Shown: positions 8,510 to 18,063, numbered from the stretch's first letter. The stretch: DNA of 64,000 nt from Okeania sp. SIO1I7 (GCA_010672585.1 JAAHGF010000001.1:1-64000); one strand, 5' to 3'. Notes: generated by a model not told the origin, from the letters alone. Translations and numbers: made by a program.

Positions 8510-9316
8510 TTACCAGGGCAAGGGATCGCCAGGGCAAGCTTTCCTACTTAACTTAACTAACTCATCTTCTTTATGCTGTGAATTTTCTTTTTTTATAAGA
8601 GTATTATAGTCAGCTTGAAATTTTTGATTCACTGTTTGAAAGTCTACAATATTCAAGAATTGAGACTTTTCATTATCACGTATACCATAAACAAAAAGAC
8701 AAACAGGCTCTTCATTTCTACTCGCCTGAATGAGTCGTGCATGGAGCGTTTGAGAATTTCTTTTTGATATGGGTCTGGCAATCTCACCAATTTCGCCTAC
8801 ATAATCTACATTTTTTAGAACACTGATATCATACTTTCGAGATGCACCTCTATTTAGGAATGAATCCGTAGGTTGATGGTCTGTATAAATCATAGGAGTT
8901 AGTTTAGATATTCCTGTTAATCTCTGAACAAAAAAAGCTTTGAGTCCATCTGTTCCTTGTTGTTCAGCGAAATTATAAGATGTCACAGACGATCCTGTGA
9001 TTTTGACCAAAACCCAGCCAGATTTATAATTGCTGGTATCTCTTTGGATAAGTTGTTGAAATTCTACAAAATCAACAACAAATCCCATGCTAGAACCAAT
9101 AAAACCACCAATAGCGCCAAAAATAGTTCCAGCAAGAATCAGCTTACTATTGTCACGGATAGAGTCGATCAATCTCTTAAATAAATTACGATTTTGTGGA
9201 TTTTGTGGATTTTGTGGATTTTGTGGATTTTGTGGATTTTGTGGATTTTGTGGATTTTGTGGATTTTGTGGATTTTGTGGATTTTGTGGATTTTGTGGAT
9301 TTTGTTGATCAGTCAT
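8510..9316 (-). CDS. Membrane hypothetical protein with an N-terminal Gln-Asn-Pro repeat
   Basis: 268 residues. After MTDQ comes an array of about 12 QNP tripeptides (residues 5-40), encoded by a nearly perfect 9-bp tandem repeat. A basic linker (LFKRLIDSIRDNS) leads to a Gly-rich membrane segment (LILAGTIFGAIGGFIGSSMGFVV, about 57-79). The remainder is a soluble region of about 190 residues with no known motif. The array probably forms a flexible cytoplasmic tail that can change length by slippage. Function unknown. Confidence 0.7.
   Translation of the reverse strand: MTDQQNPQNPQNPQNPQNPQNPQNPQNPQNPQNPQNPQNPQNRNLFKRLIDSIRDNSKLILAGTIFGAIGGFIGSSMGFVVDFVEFQQLIQRDTSNYKSGWVLVKITGSSVTSYNFAEQQGTDGLKAFFVQRLTGISKLTPMIYTDHQPTDSFLNRGASRKYDISVLKNVDYVGEIGEIARPISKRNSQTLHARLIQASRNEEPVCLFVYGIRDNEKSQFLNIVDFQTVNQKFQADYNTLIKKENSQHKEDELVKLSRKACPGDPLPW
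9189..9304. repeat. 9-bp tandem repeat (TTTTGTGGA)n, about 12 copies
   Basis: Continuous array of TTTTGTGGA on the plus strand, reading as QNP on the minus strand. The unit is a multiple of three, so copy-number changes keep the frame. It is too short and lacks spacers, so it is not a CRISPR array. Confidence 0.95.
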
Positions 9317-9764
9317 CAGTTGTACTTAATGTTTAAATTTGGGCGTTAGTAAATCAAGAGGTGAAAATTTAAATGTCATCAAAAGCGATCGCCCTGAATA
9401 CCCGACTAAGAATTTTACTCCTAGCAAAAAATCATCTCTTTAACCGCTAATACCAAGAGCTGAGTGTTTGTTCAGGATAAAACAACTAAAAGGCAAGATG
9501 CTCATTCTACAAAACTATTCAGGAAAAACAAAGTGCAGACAGAGCAGTATAAATGCTCAAGGAAAGAGGAATTAATCCGGATAATGTATAAGCATTATTC
9601 CAAAAGTTTAAAATTCTTGGTAGGGGTTTAGTCTCCAAACTCTCTAGTAATATTGTTGGTAGTTTTACATAGTAATGATATACAGGAATAAGGAATACCA
9701 GGAACGGGAGCAAGATGCTCCCACTACTATTCCCTATTACCTCTTTTCTATATATTTATCAACC
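9317..9764. other. Intergenic region without recognisable gene
   Basis: 448 bp between divergent genes. It contains one GCGATCGC octamer near 9384 and AT-rich sequence. Small open frames here lack ribosome binding sites and coding character. No tRNA or clear hairpin was seen. Confidence 0.5.
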
Positions 9765-10526
9765 ATGCAAAAAAATCAACTCAAACAAAAACTCAAAAAC
9801 GGCGAAGTTGTACTCGGACTTTTTATGAACTGCGCTTACCCTGCATTCATAGAAATTTGTGGTCTAGCAGGATTTGATTTCGCAGTCATTGACCTGGAAC
9901 ACGGACCTCTAAATATTCTGGTTGCAGAAGACCTTTGTCGTGCTGCTGACTGTGGAGGTATTGCACCTATTGTCAGGGTCAGCAAAAATGATGCCGCACA
10001 AATTCAACGCGCTCTTGATATTGGTAGTGCGGGTGTACAAGTTCCACAAATAGAAACAATAACCGATGCAGAAATAGTAGTGCAAAGTGCTAAATATAAT
10101 CCCATTGGTTGCCGTGGTTTATCATTCGGAACTCGTGCGGGAGTTTACACTTCAGCAGGTAGTAATATAACCGATAAATTGAATGCAGAATCTTTAGTTG
10201 TAGTTCATGTAGAAGGTACAAAAGGTATCGAAAATCTGAGAGAAATTGTTACAGTTCCTCATATTGATGTGATTTTTCTCGGACCTTACGATCTATCTCA
10301 ATCTTTAGGTATTCCTGGGGAGGTAGATGATATTCGAGTTGTTGAATTAATGCAGAAAGCAGTAGAAATTATCCGGAATGCTGGTAAAACTGTCGGTACT
10401 TTTACCAATAATTCTGAGACTGCTAAAAAATGGATTGACTGTGGAGTTCAGTATATTGGATTAGGTATAGATGTGAGTATTTTCTTACAAGGTTGTCAAG
10501 CTTTGGTCAGAGCTGTAAGAGGTTAA
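9765..10526 (+). CDS. HpcH/HpaI family class II aldolase
   Basis: 253 residues from the ATG at 9765; an in-frame extension to 9675 has no family match. The family cleaves or forms pyruvate-based aldols (4-hydroxy-2-oxoacid type) with a divalent metal. Visible motifs are FDFAVIDLEHGP (active-site His), GSAGVQVPQIET (metal Glu), RGLSFGTRAG and FLGPYDLSQSLGIPG (metal Asp). Length is normal. It stands alone, so the physiological substrate cannot be read from context. Confidence 0.9.
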   Translation: MQKNQLKQKLKNGEVVLGLFMNCAYPAFIEICGLAGFDFAVIDLEHGPLNILVAEDLCRAADCGGIAPIVRVSKNDAAQIQRALDIGSAGVQVPQIETITDAEIVVQSAKYNPIGCRGLSFGTRAGVYTSAGSNITDKLNAESLVVVHVEGTKGIENLREIVTVPHIDVIFLGPYDLSQSLGIPGEVDDIRVVELMQKAVEIIRNAGKTVGTFTNNSETAKKWIDCGVQYIGLGIDVSIFLQGCQALVRAVRG

Positions 10527-10675
10527 TTTTGAAGAAGGAAGAAGGAAGAGGGAAGAAGGAATAAGGAAGAGGAAAGAAGGAAAAAGTTAATCTAAGAATG
10601 TTATCAATAATTGGAATGACTAAAAGATTTTACAGGAAATGTCCCTTTGACTAAATAGTATAAAAACCATTCATT

Positions 10676-10760
10676 CTGCCTCCTGACTTCCCCTCCCCTC
10701 CTGGGAGGGGTTAGGGGTGGGTTGGGAGGGGGAGGGGCGAGGGGTGGGTTTACTCCTAAT
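10676..10760. repeat. G-rich palindromic repeat (CCCCTCCTGGGAGGGG), copy 1
   Basis: CCCCTCCTGGGAGGGG followed by GGGGTGGGTT and GGGGGAGGGGCGAGGGGTGG. Related copies are near 10917-10968, 23044-23085, 51015-51048 and 60104-60135. The surrounding 10527-11311 gap holds only such repeats, a GGAAGAA microsatellite (about 10534-10580) and a heptamer array. Confidence 0.7.
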
Positions 10761-10916
10761 AAATAGCCTAGCTATTTTTAACCAATATTTATTCAATTGG
10801 TATTATACATTTTTGGCGTTGGTAATTTGAGTTATGATGTCTTGTCCAGATAAGAGTGCAAACAAAAAACTTTCTCCTTCTATTCCTCTTTATTCTTCTT
10901 TCTTTCCTCCTGACTC

Positions 10917-10968
10917 CTAACTCCCCCTCCCCTCCTGGGAGGGGGAGGGGCGAGGGGTAGGGTTTACT
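10917..10968. repeat. G-rich palindromic repeat, copy 2
   Basis: CCCCCTCCCCTCCTGGGAGG then GGGAGGGGCGAGGGGTAGGG, the same unit as at 10676. It lies inside a longer imperfect inverted arrangement bounded by TTGGCGTTGG (10815) and CCAACGCCA (11004). Confidence 0.65.
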
Positions 10969-11107
10969 CCTAAATAATTAAGATTAATATCATACACGCC
11001 CTTCACCAACGCCACATTTCTTAACATAAATTAATACTTTGTATTCTACTTAGCAACACTTCTCAGAAATCTGAGCTATATTAAAAATATAGTTGTATAA
11101 AACGTAA

Positions 11108-11264
11108 ACATTTCCTGCGGAATGCTGCACAAACAGCTTTTGTTAGGTTCGCTGATGACTAATTTCCCTAATAACTTTTCATTCTTCTTTGAGACTAATT
11201 CTTCCTGCCAAAATAATGAATTAATAACTCATAGCTGATAGCTGATAGCTGACCGCTGAATGCT
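11108..11264. repeat. Heptamer-array repeat element, copy 2
   Basis: Begins with the TGCGGAATGCTGCACAAACA segment, an inverted match to about 2697-2728, and ends with AGCTGATAGCTGATAGCTGA followed by CCGCTGAATGCTT, a run of about five GCTGANN heptamers. Confidence 0.6.
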
Positions 11265-11311
11265 TACTACAAAACTAAAATTTTGCTCTATAAAAATAGG
11301 GAGAAATATTT

Positions 11312-11977
11312 ATGCAAAAAGTTTTAGAATCAATTCATTTAGACTACGCTTTTATGTTTACCTACAAAAAGGTAAATTCTATTAGTATGGAAGGCTTTGA
11401 AAAGTTTTTTGCTGACCTTCCAATTGACCCTTACATGAAAGCTAAATATCGTTCCAGAAGACTTTCTCGTTTTATTGTGTCTGGAGAAGAATTAATAAAA
11501 CAGCCTCATGGCTATCTTTTGCAGACTAAAAATTATAATCCCCTAGCAGGAGATATTAAAAGAGAATTTGCTGAAATAGACGACGGACTTATTGTCTTAG
11601 ATAACTTTAAAAAAATGATTTTAGCTTTCTGTGATTCCTGCAAACTACATCCAGAAGCAGATATTGGAGTTCATCAAATCAGAACTATTTGTTCACCTAA
11701 TAATTCAGGTAATCCAGCACCGGAAGGTATTCATAGAGATGGCACAGATTTTATTGGTATATTTGCAGTAGATCGACATAATATTCAAGGAGGTGCAACC
11801 CATCTTTATACTGCGAAAAAAGAAAAACCTGTGTTTAGTAAAATTCTCCATCCAGGGGATTTATTATTGGTAAATGACCATGAATTTTTCCACTTTACAA
11901 CTCCGATTAAACCTGTAACTGAATCAGCAGGATATCGAGATGTATTTGTTCTAACTTCTCCAAGTTTAATTCATTGA
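11312..11977 (+). CDS. 2OG-Fe(II) dioxygenase family protein (PF10014-like)
   Basis: 221 residues. The family uses Fe(II), O2 and 2-oxoglutarate; characterised members hydroxylate free amino acids such as isoleucine. The facial triad is visible: His141 and Asp143 in GIHRDGTDF and His194 in NDHEFFHFTTPI. Arg209 in GYRDVFVLT is placed to bind 2-oxoglutarate. The ATG follows GGGAG at 11299-11303. It is monocistronic; a MITE and an ABC-2 permease follow. The actual substrate is unknown. Confidence 0.85.
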   Translation: MQKVLESIHLDYAFMFTYKKVNSISMEGFEKFFADLPIDPYMKAKYRSRRLSRFIVSGEELIKQPHGYLLQTKNYNPLAGDIKREFAEIDDGLIVLDNFKKMILAFCDSCKLHPEADIGVHQIRTICSPNNSGNPAPEGIHRDGTDFIGIFAVDRHNIQGGATHLYTAKKEKPVFSKILHPGDLLLVNDHEFFHFTTPIKPVTESAGYRDVFVLTSPSLIH

Positions 11978-12004
11978 AGAAGAGAAAAATAAAGACTAAA
12001 TATT

Positions 12005-12100
12005 AGATATCTCCAAAAAAGAATGAATAGGGAATAGGGGGAGATAACTGATAATTTATGTACGATAATTGATTTTTTTTGGGGATTATTGGAGATGTCT
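12005..12100. repeat. MITE family D (AGATATCTCC / GGAGATGTCT), copy 1
   Basis: Imperfect inverted termini AGATATCTCC and GGAGATGTCT bound a 96-bp AT-rich element just after the dioxygenase gene. The same termini bound 58613-58778. Single ends occur near 13138 and 15432. Confidence 0.65.
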
Positions 12101-12177
12101 ATTAAGATTTTTCCATCTTCCATCTTCCTTCTGATCTGATTTGAAAGATGAAAATTTTCTGGTGAAATCAAATAACA

Positions 12178-12960
12178 ATGGAACGATACCTACAAATACT
12201 AAAATTATTTTGGGGTGCAGCGATCGCTGCTGAATTAGAATACCGCTTCAATTTTTTGATAACAGCAATTAGCAGTTTAGGGAATTTATTAGGTAGCTTA
12301 TTTGGGTTATTTTTATTTTATAGAAACGGCTATAAATTTGAGAATTGGAATTGGGAAGAAGCTTTAATTGTCTTAGCAATTTTCACTATTTTACAGGGAA
12401 TATCCGCTATTTTTTTGACTCCAAATCTAAATCGTATTGTCACACAAGTACAAGAAGGCACTCTAGATTTTGTACTACTAAAACCCATTAGTAGTCAATT
12501 TTGGCTTTCTACTCGTACAGTTTCTCCTTGGGGAATACCAGATGTGATTTTCGGTATTCTATTATTGGGATATGCTGGTAGTAAATTAGGCTTAGGAATA
12601 GATAATTATTTGCTTAGTTTAGTACCCCTTGTTTGTGGAATAATTACTCTTTATAGTCTGTGGTTTATTTTGAGTTCAACAAGTATTTGGTTCGTAAAAA
12701 TTTATAATGTGACAGAAGTTCTTAAAGGCTTATTAGAAGCAGGAAGATACCCAATGGCCGCCTATCCCAATGCTTATCGTTTCTTCTTTACTTTTTTAGT
12801 ACCAGTTGCATTTTTGACCACAGTTCCAACTGAAGCAATTTTAGGTAGAATAGGAGGAACTTGGATAATAGGTTCTTTTATATTGGCAAGTGGGTTGTTA
12901 TTTGTTTCTATGAAATTTTGGAGGCTGGCTTTGCGCTACTATACAAGTGCTTCTAGTTAA
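12178..12960 (+). CDS. ABC-2 type transporter permease
   Basis: 260 residues with about six hydrophobic segments (near 24-47, 62-83, 118-134, 145-168, 205-220 and 229-246), matching the PF06182-like ABC-2 permease family of multidrug or lipid exporters. No ATPase or second permease gene adjoins it here, so the partners must lie elsewhere. A segment GTLDFVLLKPIS between segments 2 and 3 is typical of the family. The ATG at 12178 is not preceded by a strong ribosome binding site. Confidence 0.85.
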   Translation: MERYLQILKLFWGAAIAAELEYRFNFLITAISSLGNLLGSLFGLFLFYRNGYKFENWNWEEALIVLAIFTILQGISAIFLTPNLNRIVTQVQEGTLDFVLLKPISSQFWLSTRTVSPWGIPDVIFGILLLGYAGSKLGLGIDNYLLSLVPLVCGIITLYSLWFILSSTSIWFVKIYNVTEVLKGLLEAGRYPMAAYPNAYRFFFTFLVPVAFLTTVPTEAILGRIGGTWIIGSFILASGLLFVSMKFWRLALRYYTSASS

Positions 12961-13512
12961 TAAGTAGGTAGGCAAAGTCATTTCAGTTATCAGTTATCAG
13001 TTATCAGTACCTCCTACTTCAGTAGGAGGCTTGAGATCTTATTTCTTGGTTATTTATATAGAAGCCATTTGGAATATGAGCTAATGTTGGGTTTTTAGGC
13101 CAAGAAGTGAGGATATTGATATTTAATTACTATAGATAGATATCTCCAACAATCAAAAATAAAATCAATTATTGCACTGTTATTCATCAATTCTTTCCCC
13201 CTACTCCCTACTCCCTACTCCCTACTCCCTATGCGTAGAGGAGATGCTTAATAGATCCGTTTAGGGGTTCTATATGTGTACTTAAATTTATTTTCTGTTC
13301 CCTTTTCCCTACTTCTAAATGTTACAGCAGATTAGGTGATTAATGTGGTACTATCGATGGGGTAAATATTTTTTACCAAATAATTAAGGTTTAAAGCCTC
13401 TCATTTATCAGGAAAAACAAGAAAAAATTTTCCTTAAGCGTTAATCCTCTTCTTTTCAAGGAGAGGTAATTATTAATTATTAATTATTAATTATTAATTG
13501 TTGAATTTAGCT
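12961..13512. other. Repeat-filled intergenic region
   Basis: Holds a short CAGTTATCAGTTATCAG array, CCTCCTACTTCAGTAGGAGG (a hairpin, 13012-13031), an AGATATCTCC MITE end near 13138, repeated CTACTCC units (13200-13228) and a terminal AATTATTAATT run from 13470 that touches the next gene. No gene seen. Confidence 0.6.
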
Positions 13513-14247
13513 ATGGAACCAAATCAACTTTTAAGTGAACTTGAAGAAAGTTTAGATTCTGAAGAGTTACTACAACAAATAGAACAACAACAAGAACAGG
13601 AAGAACAACTTTCTGAAGAAAAATCTTTTTCCCAGAAACGTTTAATAATCTTATTATTATCTATTCTAATGATAGAAGTTGGCATCGTCGTCTATGCTCT
13701 ACAAGCTAGTCAAAAAATAGTAATTGTTTCTCCTGAAGAACAAGCTCTTTTAGAACAACAAAAAGCAGAAAAAGATTTAAAAGATGCTAAAAAACTAAAT
13801 GTTCAAGGTAAGAATATGGTTAAATATCCACCACTACCTTTAGCGACTTGGGAAGAAGCAGAAGCAAAGTTACTCGAAGCGATTAAATTATTAGAAGAAA
13901 TTCCTGATGATACTACTGTTGAAAAAGAGGCGAGTAAACAGCTTCAAATTTACCGCCAAGATTATAATATTCTCCGAGAAAAACTGATTGTAGAAAAAAC
14001 AGCAACCTCTAAGTTAGTTACTGCTAAAAAGTTAGCCACAGAAGCAAGTGTAATTGTGCAGAACCCGCCTCATCCACCAGAGGTATGGCAAGAAGCTCAA
14101 GCTCAATGGCAAAAAGCTATAGATTTACTGCAAGAAATACCTCAAGATACTTTTGTTGCTGCCGAAGCAGTAGAAAGATTAGATGTTTATCGGATTAACT
14201 ATAGGGCAGTTAGTAGTAGATTAGAAAGGGCAAAAGAGTCAAACTAA
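13513..14247 (+). CDS. Single-pass membrane protein with two tandem helical repeats
   Basis: 244 residues from the ATG at 13513; TTG codons at 13498 and 13501 belong to the upstream repeat. The N-terminus is very acidic and Gln-rich (LLQQIEQQQEQEEQ). One membrane span (LIILLLSILMIEVGIVVYAL, about 45-64) follows. Then come two related units of about 75 residues, each with a PP-P-W-EA start, an AI-LL-EIP-DT core and a Y-Y end. The repeats look like TPR-type coiled hairpins facing the periplasm. Function unknown. Confidence 0.75.
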   Translation: MEPNQLLSELEESLDSEELLQQIEQQQEQEEQLSEEKSFSQKRLIILLLSILMIEVGIVVYALQASQKIVIVSPEEQALLEQQKAEKDLKDAKKLNVQGKNMVKYPPLPLATWEEAEAKLLEAIKLLEEIPDDTTVEKEASKQLQIYRQDYNILREKLIVEKTATSKLVTAKKLATEASVIVQNPPHPPEVWQEAQAQWQKAIDLLQEIPQDTFVAAEAVERLDVYRINYRAVSSRLERAKESN

Positions 14248-14350
14248 TTTGGGCTGAATATATTAGTAGTCAGGTAGGGTCGCCGTTGCATTGGCGACGT
14301 ATAGTTATAAGTTAGGATAAATGGTATAAAATACTCCAATGGTCATGTTT

Positions 14351-14590
14351 ATTAATGGATAATTGATAATGGATAATTGATAATTACCTCTCCCTTTTAG
14401 GGAGAGGATTGACCCATAAGGAAAAAATTTATTCTCTTGGTCGATTAGATATGGCGAGGAAACCTCGCCATCCCACCCTTCGGGAAGCTACGCTAACGAA
14501 CGCTTTTTTCCCCTTGAAAGGGGAGGCTAATAAAGCCGAATTGTTTAATTATTTAATTATTTAATTATTTAATTATTAATTATTCGGTAA
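14351..14590. repeat. Repeat family F (ATTAATAATTACCTCTCC ... AATTATTCGGTAA), copy 1
   Basis: Left end rich in GATAATTGATAATTACCTCTCC, centre CTCGCCATCCCACCCTTCGG, right end CCCCTTGAAAGGGGAGGCT and TAATTATTCGGTAA. Full-length relatives are at 45803-46007 and, shortened, at 48692-48836. The CCTCTCC and GGAGAGG arms are mutually inverted. Confidence 0.75.
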
Positions 14591-14697
14591 ATAAGTCATA
14601 ATTTTTGAAGTTTAAGTCCTCACAATTAAAGGAATATACTAACCAACATTCTGACATCTGTAGTACTATCTATCTAACTAGAATAATTATAATAGTT

Positions 14698-14837
14698 ATA
14701 TCATGTCCGGATAATTAGTGATGAAAAAACTTTCTCCTTTTTTTCCTTCTTCTTCCCTCTTTTTTTCTCCTGACTCCTGACCCCTGACTCCTGAGGACTC
14801 CGTCGTTTATTTATAACTGTTCAACCGGACATGATAT
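14698..14837. repeat. MITE family B (TATCATGTCCGG), copy 1
   Basis: Inverted termini TATCATGTCCGG and CCGGACATGATA, flanked by TTA on both sides, which fits a 3-bp target duplication. The interior is AACTTTCTCC followed by TTCC-rich and CTGACTCCTGA tandem units. The DNA between this element and 14351-14590 is unremarkable. Confidence 0.85.
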
Positions 14838-14858
14838 TATACCTTTTTTACCTAAATA

Positions 14859-15205
14859 ACATGGGAGCATGAAAGCCATCGTCTTTTAAGCGATGATGGT
14901 GACGATCTACCTAATTATGGTGAGAAACCCAATGATTGGAAACCATCAGGAAAAAGAATAAAGCGTGGTTTGTATAGAAGTAGTAATAATTGGTTAATTA
15001 ATGCAGACTGTAACGGGGCTGCAAATATAATCACAAAAGTAAGCAGAAAGCTAGGGTTAAACTTAAGCCGACTGTGTAGGGGCACTTTGACTTGTCCCCA
15101 GAGAGTGTATCTTTGGTCAGCTAAGAAAAAACGGAGTAACATGGATTTATCCTGTTGCGTAGTATCAACTTAGAATCCCCGTGACTTGAGTCCGGGGAGT
15201 AGTCA
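14859..15205 (+). pseudogene. TnpB C-terminal remnant with right end
   Basis: An open frame from 14859 to the stop at 15171-15173 encodes the tail of an IS200/IS605 TnpB: GEKPNDWKPSGKRIKRGLY, then INADCNGAANIITKV with the last RuvC Asp. The N-terminal 300 residues are missing. Downstream, GAATCCCCGTGACTTGAGTC and CGGGGAGTAGTCAAA form the hairpin right end that recurs near 18006 and 43292. It begins just after MITE 14698-14837. The 15206-15691 remainder holds no gene. Confidence 0.75.
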
Positions 15206-15691
15206 AATACTTATCTTTTGATCGAGAGATGGCGAGGAAGCAGTTGCCTATGGCACAATGAACGCCATCCCTTGACTGCTTACTGTCTGTCGCCGACACA
15301 GTGATTTAGTGCGGTCTTAGGGTCTCCCCAAGTGAAGCAAAAATACGAATTATTGAGGGGGCTATATAGGTATTATACCTCTGCATAAATTTAAGATTTA
15401 ACAATTTTTTACAGAGGTTTAAGTGAATTATCGGAGATGTCTATTCTGTGAGTTTAGCAATATTTTATGCAATTGGTATATCTCACCTCCATGAGAAATA
15501 CTATAAACTAGATTTTAGATTCAGATACCTGCCTATTAGAGAAAGAATAACTTTTGACCAATAGTTAATATAAAGTTTGTAAAACATTAAGAACTGGTAT
15601 AATTAATTGGAAAATAATTTTTCTAAATTCTTGTTTTAGGTACATTAAAGTTAAAATTTTGATCTAAAAAGATAACTAGGAGTTTTCCAAA

Positions 15692-17389
15692 ATGCTGGCA
15701 GTACAAAATTTCTTGGTTATAGTAGCAGAAATTGGTTTGCTACTCGTGATTTTCAGCATAATTAATTGGTTAGCTGGAGAAATTTTAAAACAACTAACCA
15801 AAGCTGTTTCAAGCAAGAAAGTTAAAATCACAATTCAAAATATCCAAAAGAATATCCAGACTGTATTAACCCTAAGTGGTGGATTACTCGGAATCCTGAT
15901 ATTAGGATTTAATAGTTGGTTAATATATCAAGGAGAAAATCTACTAGAATACACCAAATCATTTATTAATAGTATTCCCCAAGAATTCTGGGAAAACCTA
16001 AGTATGGGAGTAGGTAGAAGTTTATTTTTATTACTCTTCGTCGCTATTACCCAACCTTACCTCCAACGTTTAATAGACAACCTGTGCGATCGCACCAAAA
16101 GATTTGAATATATTACAGCTAATGATGAAAGTATAGAATCTTTCTTTGACTTTCTCAGTCTCAACCTAATTAACATTATTTGGCTGTTGAGTCTAACCTT
16201 GTGTACTCAATTTATCCAATTACCAGAAGTAATTCCGCAATATATGTATATTACTCTGAGGATATATGTCATTATTACAGTAGGCATAGTTCTGGTCAAA
16301 GCCAACATCATAATTATCGACACACTAGATGCTCTCAGCGAAAAATACTCCAGTCCTAACAAACTGCTGCGCTTATACGATAGTCTCCGCCATCTCATCC
16401 CCCTATCAAAACGATGTCTTGAGTATGTAATCTACTTGTCTATGGCAACTCTAGTGTTTAAGCAACTAGAATTTATTGCCTATCTAGCAACTATTGGACC
16501 TGTAGTGATTCAGATCGTCGGCATATTTTATACTAGTCGTGTGATTGAAGAGATAGGCAAACTTTTGGCCAGAAAATTTCTACTTGGTGACGACAAAGAA
16601 TTAGATGAAATTGACAGAAAGAGACGAGAGACTCTCTTACCATTGTTCGAGAGTACTCTCAAATATCTCACCTACGTTGGTGCAATGATCGCTATTCTCA
16701 ATGTCCTCGGAATTGACTCTACCCCTGTTCTCGCAAGTGCTGGAATTTTAGGTCTTGGTGTGAGCATGGGAGCACAGAGTATTGTTGAAGATGTAGTAGC
16801 TGGGTTGTTTAATTTATTTGAAGGTTACTACTTAGTAGGTGATTTTGTGGAAATTGATGACATAAAAGGTTATGTGACAGCGATCGAACTTAAAACTACC
16901 CGTATTAGTTTTGAGGATAAAAACTATATTATTCGCAACGGCGAAATTGGTAATATTGTTAACTATTCCAGATATAGTGAAGCTGCGGTAAGCGTCGGTG
17001 TTGCTTATGATGCTAATCTCGAACAGGTTTACAAAGTGATAGAAGCAGTGGGGCAAAAATTAAAGGAAAATAATGAGGATGTTTTAGAAGCGACTGAGGT
17101 AGACGGGGTTGAAAGGTTTGATAGATATCAGTTAGTAATTCAGACGACGACACAAGTTAAACCGGGCACAAACGAAGATATAGAATTATGTTTGCGTACA
17201 ATGATTGTAGATGCTTTTGAAGAAGCAGGGATTGAAATTCCCCATCGTGGCGGTCGCAAAGGTAAGAATAGTCTAGAAGATCAAGACCCCGAGGATAAAG
17301 AGGAAGAGGATGAAGAAGATGAAGAGGATGAAGAGGATGAAGAGAATGAAGAAGATGAAGAGGATGAAGAAGATGAAGAAGATGAATAA
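15692..17389 (+). CDS. MscS-family mechanosensitive ion channel with acidic tail
   Basis: 565 residues, larger than minimal MscS (286). AGGAG at 15678-15682 supports the ATG. About six N-terminal membrane segments precede the pore helix, where ASAGILGLGVSMGAQSIVED and VVAGLFNLFEGYYLVGDFVE match MscS TM3 and the beta domain entry. The cytoplasmic beta and alpha/beta domains follow. Residues from about 525 to the end are almost only Asp and Glu, with occasional Lys or Asn. The channel would release solutes on hypo-osmotic shock. The acidic run is unusual and might bind cations. Confidence 0.9.
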   Translation: MLAVQNFLVIVAEIGLLLVIFSIINWLAGEILKQLTKAVSSKKVKITIQNIQKNIQTVLTLSGGLLGILILGFNSWLIYQGENLLEYTKSFINSIPQEFWENLSMGVGRSLFLLLFVAITQPYLQRLIDNLCDRTKRFEYITANDESIESFFDFLSLNLINIIWLLSLTLCTQFIQLPEVIPQYMYITLRIYVIITVGIVLVKANIIIIDTLDALSEKYSSPNKLLRLYDSLRHLIPLSKRCLEYVIYLSMATLVFKQLEFIAYLATIGPVVIQIVGIFYTSRVIEEIGKLLARKFLLGDDKELDEIDRKRRETLLPLFESTLKYLTYVGAMIAILNVLGIDSTPVLASAGILGLGVSMGAQSIVEDVVAGLFNLFEGYYLVGDFVEIDDIKGYVTAIELKTTRISFEDKNYIIRNGEIGNIVNYSRYSEAAVSVGVAYDANLEQVYKVIEAVGQKLKENNEDVLEATEVDGVERFDRYQLVIQTTTQVKPGTNEDIELCLRTMIVDAFEEAGIEIPHRGGRKGKNSLEDQDPEDKEEEDEEDEEDEEDEENEEDEEDEEDEEDE

Positions 17390-17395
17390 CCAACT

Positions 17396-17508
17396 CAGGA
17401 CTTACGCAAATTAACCTTGAAAACGCCATATGTAGGGGCGAATGGCATTTGCTAACGCAAAGCTCTGCTAACGCCCTCACTTGATTTAGTGTCCGTGCGT
17501 AAGTCCTG
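17396..17508. repeat. MITE family A, copy 2
   Basis: CAGGACTTACGCA and TGCGTAAGTCCTG termini, 113 bp, sharing the TGTAGGGGCGAATGGCATTT core with 5493-5608. It starts 6 bp after the channel gene's stop. Confidence 0.85.
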
Positions 17509-17595
17509 CAACCTAATAGACATAAGGTCGCATATCGCTTATTGGAATCAATCGTGTTAAAAAGATCACCTTTACCGAAAAATTGGGTTTAAAGC

Positions 17596-17624
17596 CCCGT
17601 CCTAAAAGGACGGCTTTTTTGGCA
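17596..17624 (+). terminator. Possible Rho-independent terminator
   Basis: GCCCCGTCC-TAAAA-GGACGGC followed by six T's makes a strong stem with a T-run, about 200 bp after the channel gene. The GGGTTTAAAGCCCC context also resembles repeat family G, so it may be a repeat end acting as a terminator. Confidence 0.5.
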
Positions 17625-17989
17625 AGTTAGTTGTCATTTTCTGTTTTTGGTGTTATAATAAAAATGGTTTGAATCCCCAGAGTGTTGCTATATGCTTGAA
17701 CTTAAAAGTATCGCACAAGGATACAAATATTGGGTGGCGAAAACCAAGAAAAACACAGCTAGCTAACTAAGAATAAGCAATTCCAGAAAAATCAAGTTTT
17801 TCGGTTTTTTATTGTATCGTGGGGCGCACGAGAACACTAGGCTAGTATCCTAGTACGTCTCTGGAAATATGGCCCTCTGGGACTAACTAAACTAAACTCG
17901 CTAATTGGTTCTTTAGAACGGTTAATTGGTTTAGAAATTGCTCGTAAGAGATAGTTAGTTTTAAGGTTTGTTGAAGAAAGAGAAAACCT

Positions 17990-18040
17990 GGATAGTGATA
18001 TTCAGAATCCCCGTGTCTTTAGACCGGGGAGAACGTCAAA
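17990..18040 (+). mobile_element. TnpB-element right-end relic
   Basis: CAGAATCCCCGTGTCTTTAG then ACCGGGGAGAACGTCAAA is the same hairpin right end seen at 15172-15205 and 43292-43318. Upstream sequence to 17630 has no readable TnpB frame, so only the end survives. Confidence 0.6.
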
Positions 18041-18063
18041 CCCCAGAACGATGGATAAAAAAG

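Noticed and set aside
9189-9304. CRISPR-like tandem array
   Set aside because: The 9-bp units are contiguous with no spacers and lie in a reading frame as Gln-Asn-Pro codons.
9087-9308. Plus-strand Gly-Phe-Cys repeat frame
   Set aside because: Complement of the QNP array with no start signal; an artefact of the repeat.
17157-17480. Minus-strand 107-codon frame under the MscS tail
   Set aside because: It is the complement of the acidic repeat (Leu/His runs) and continues into a MITE; the plus-strand channel explains the region.
17692-17766. 24-codon frame starting MLELKSIAQGYKYW
   Set aside because: Too short, with no ribosome binding site; in a repeat-filled gap next to a TnpB end, probably chance or a fragment.
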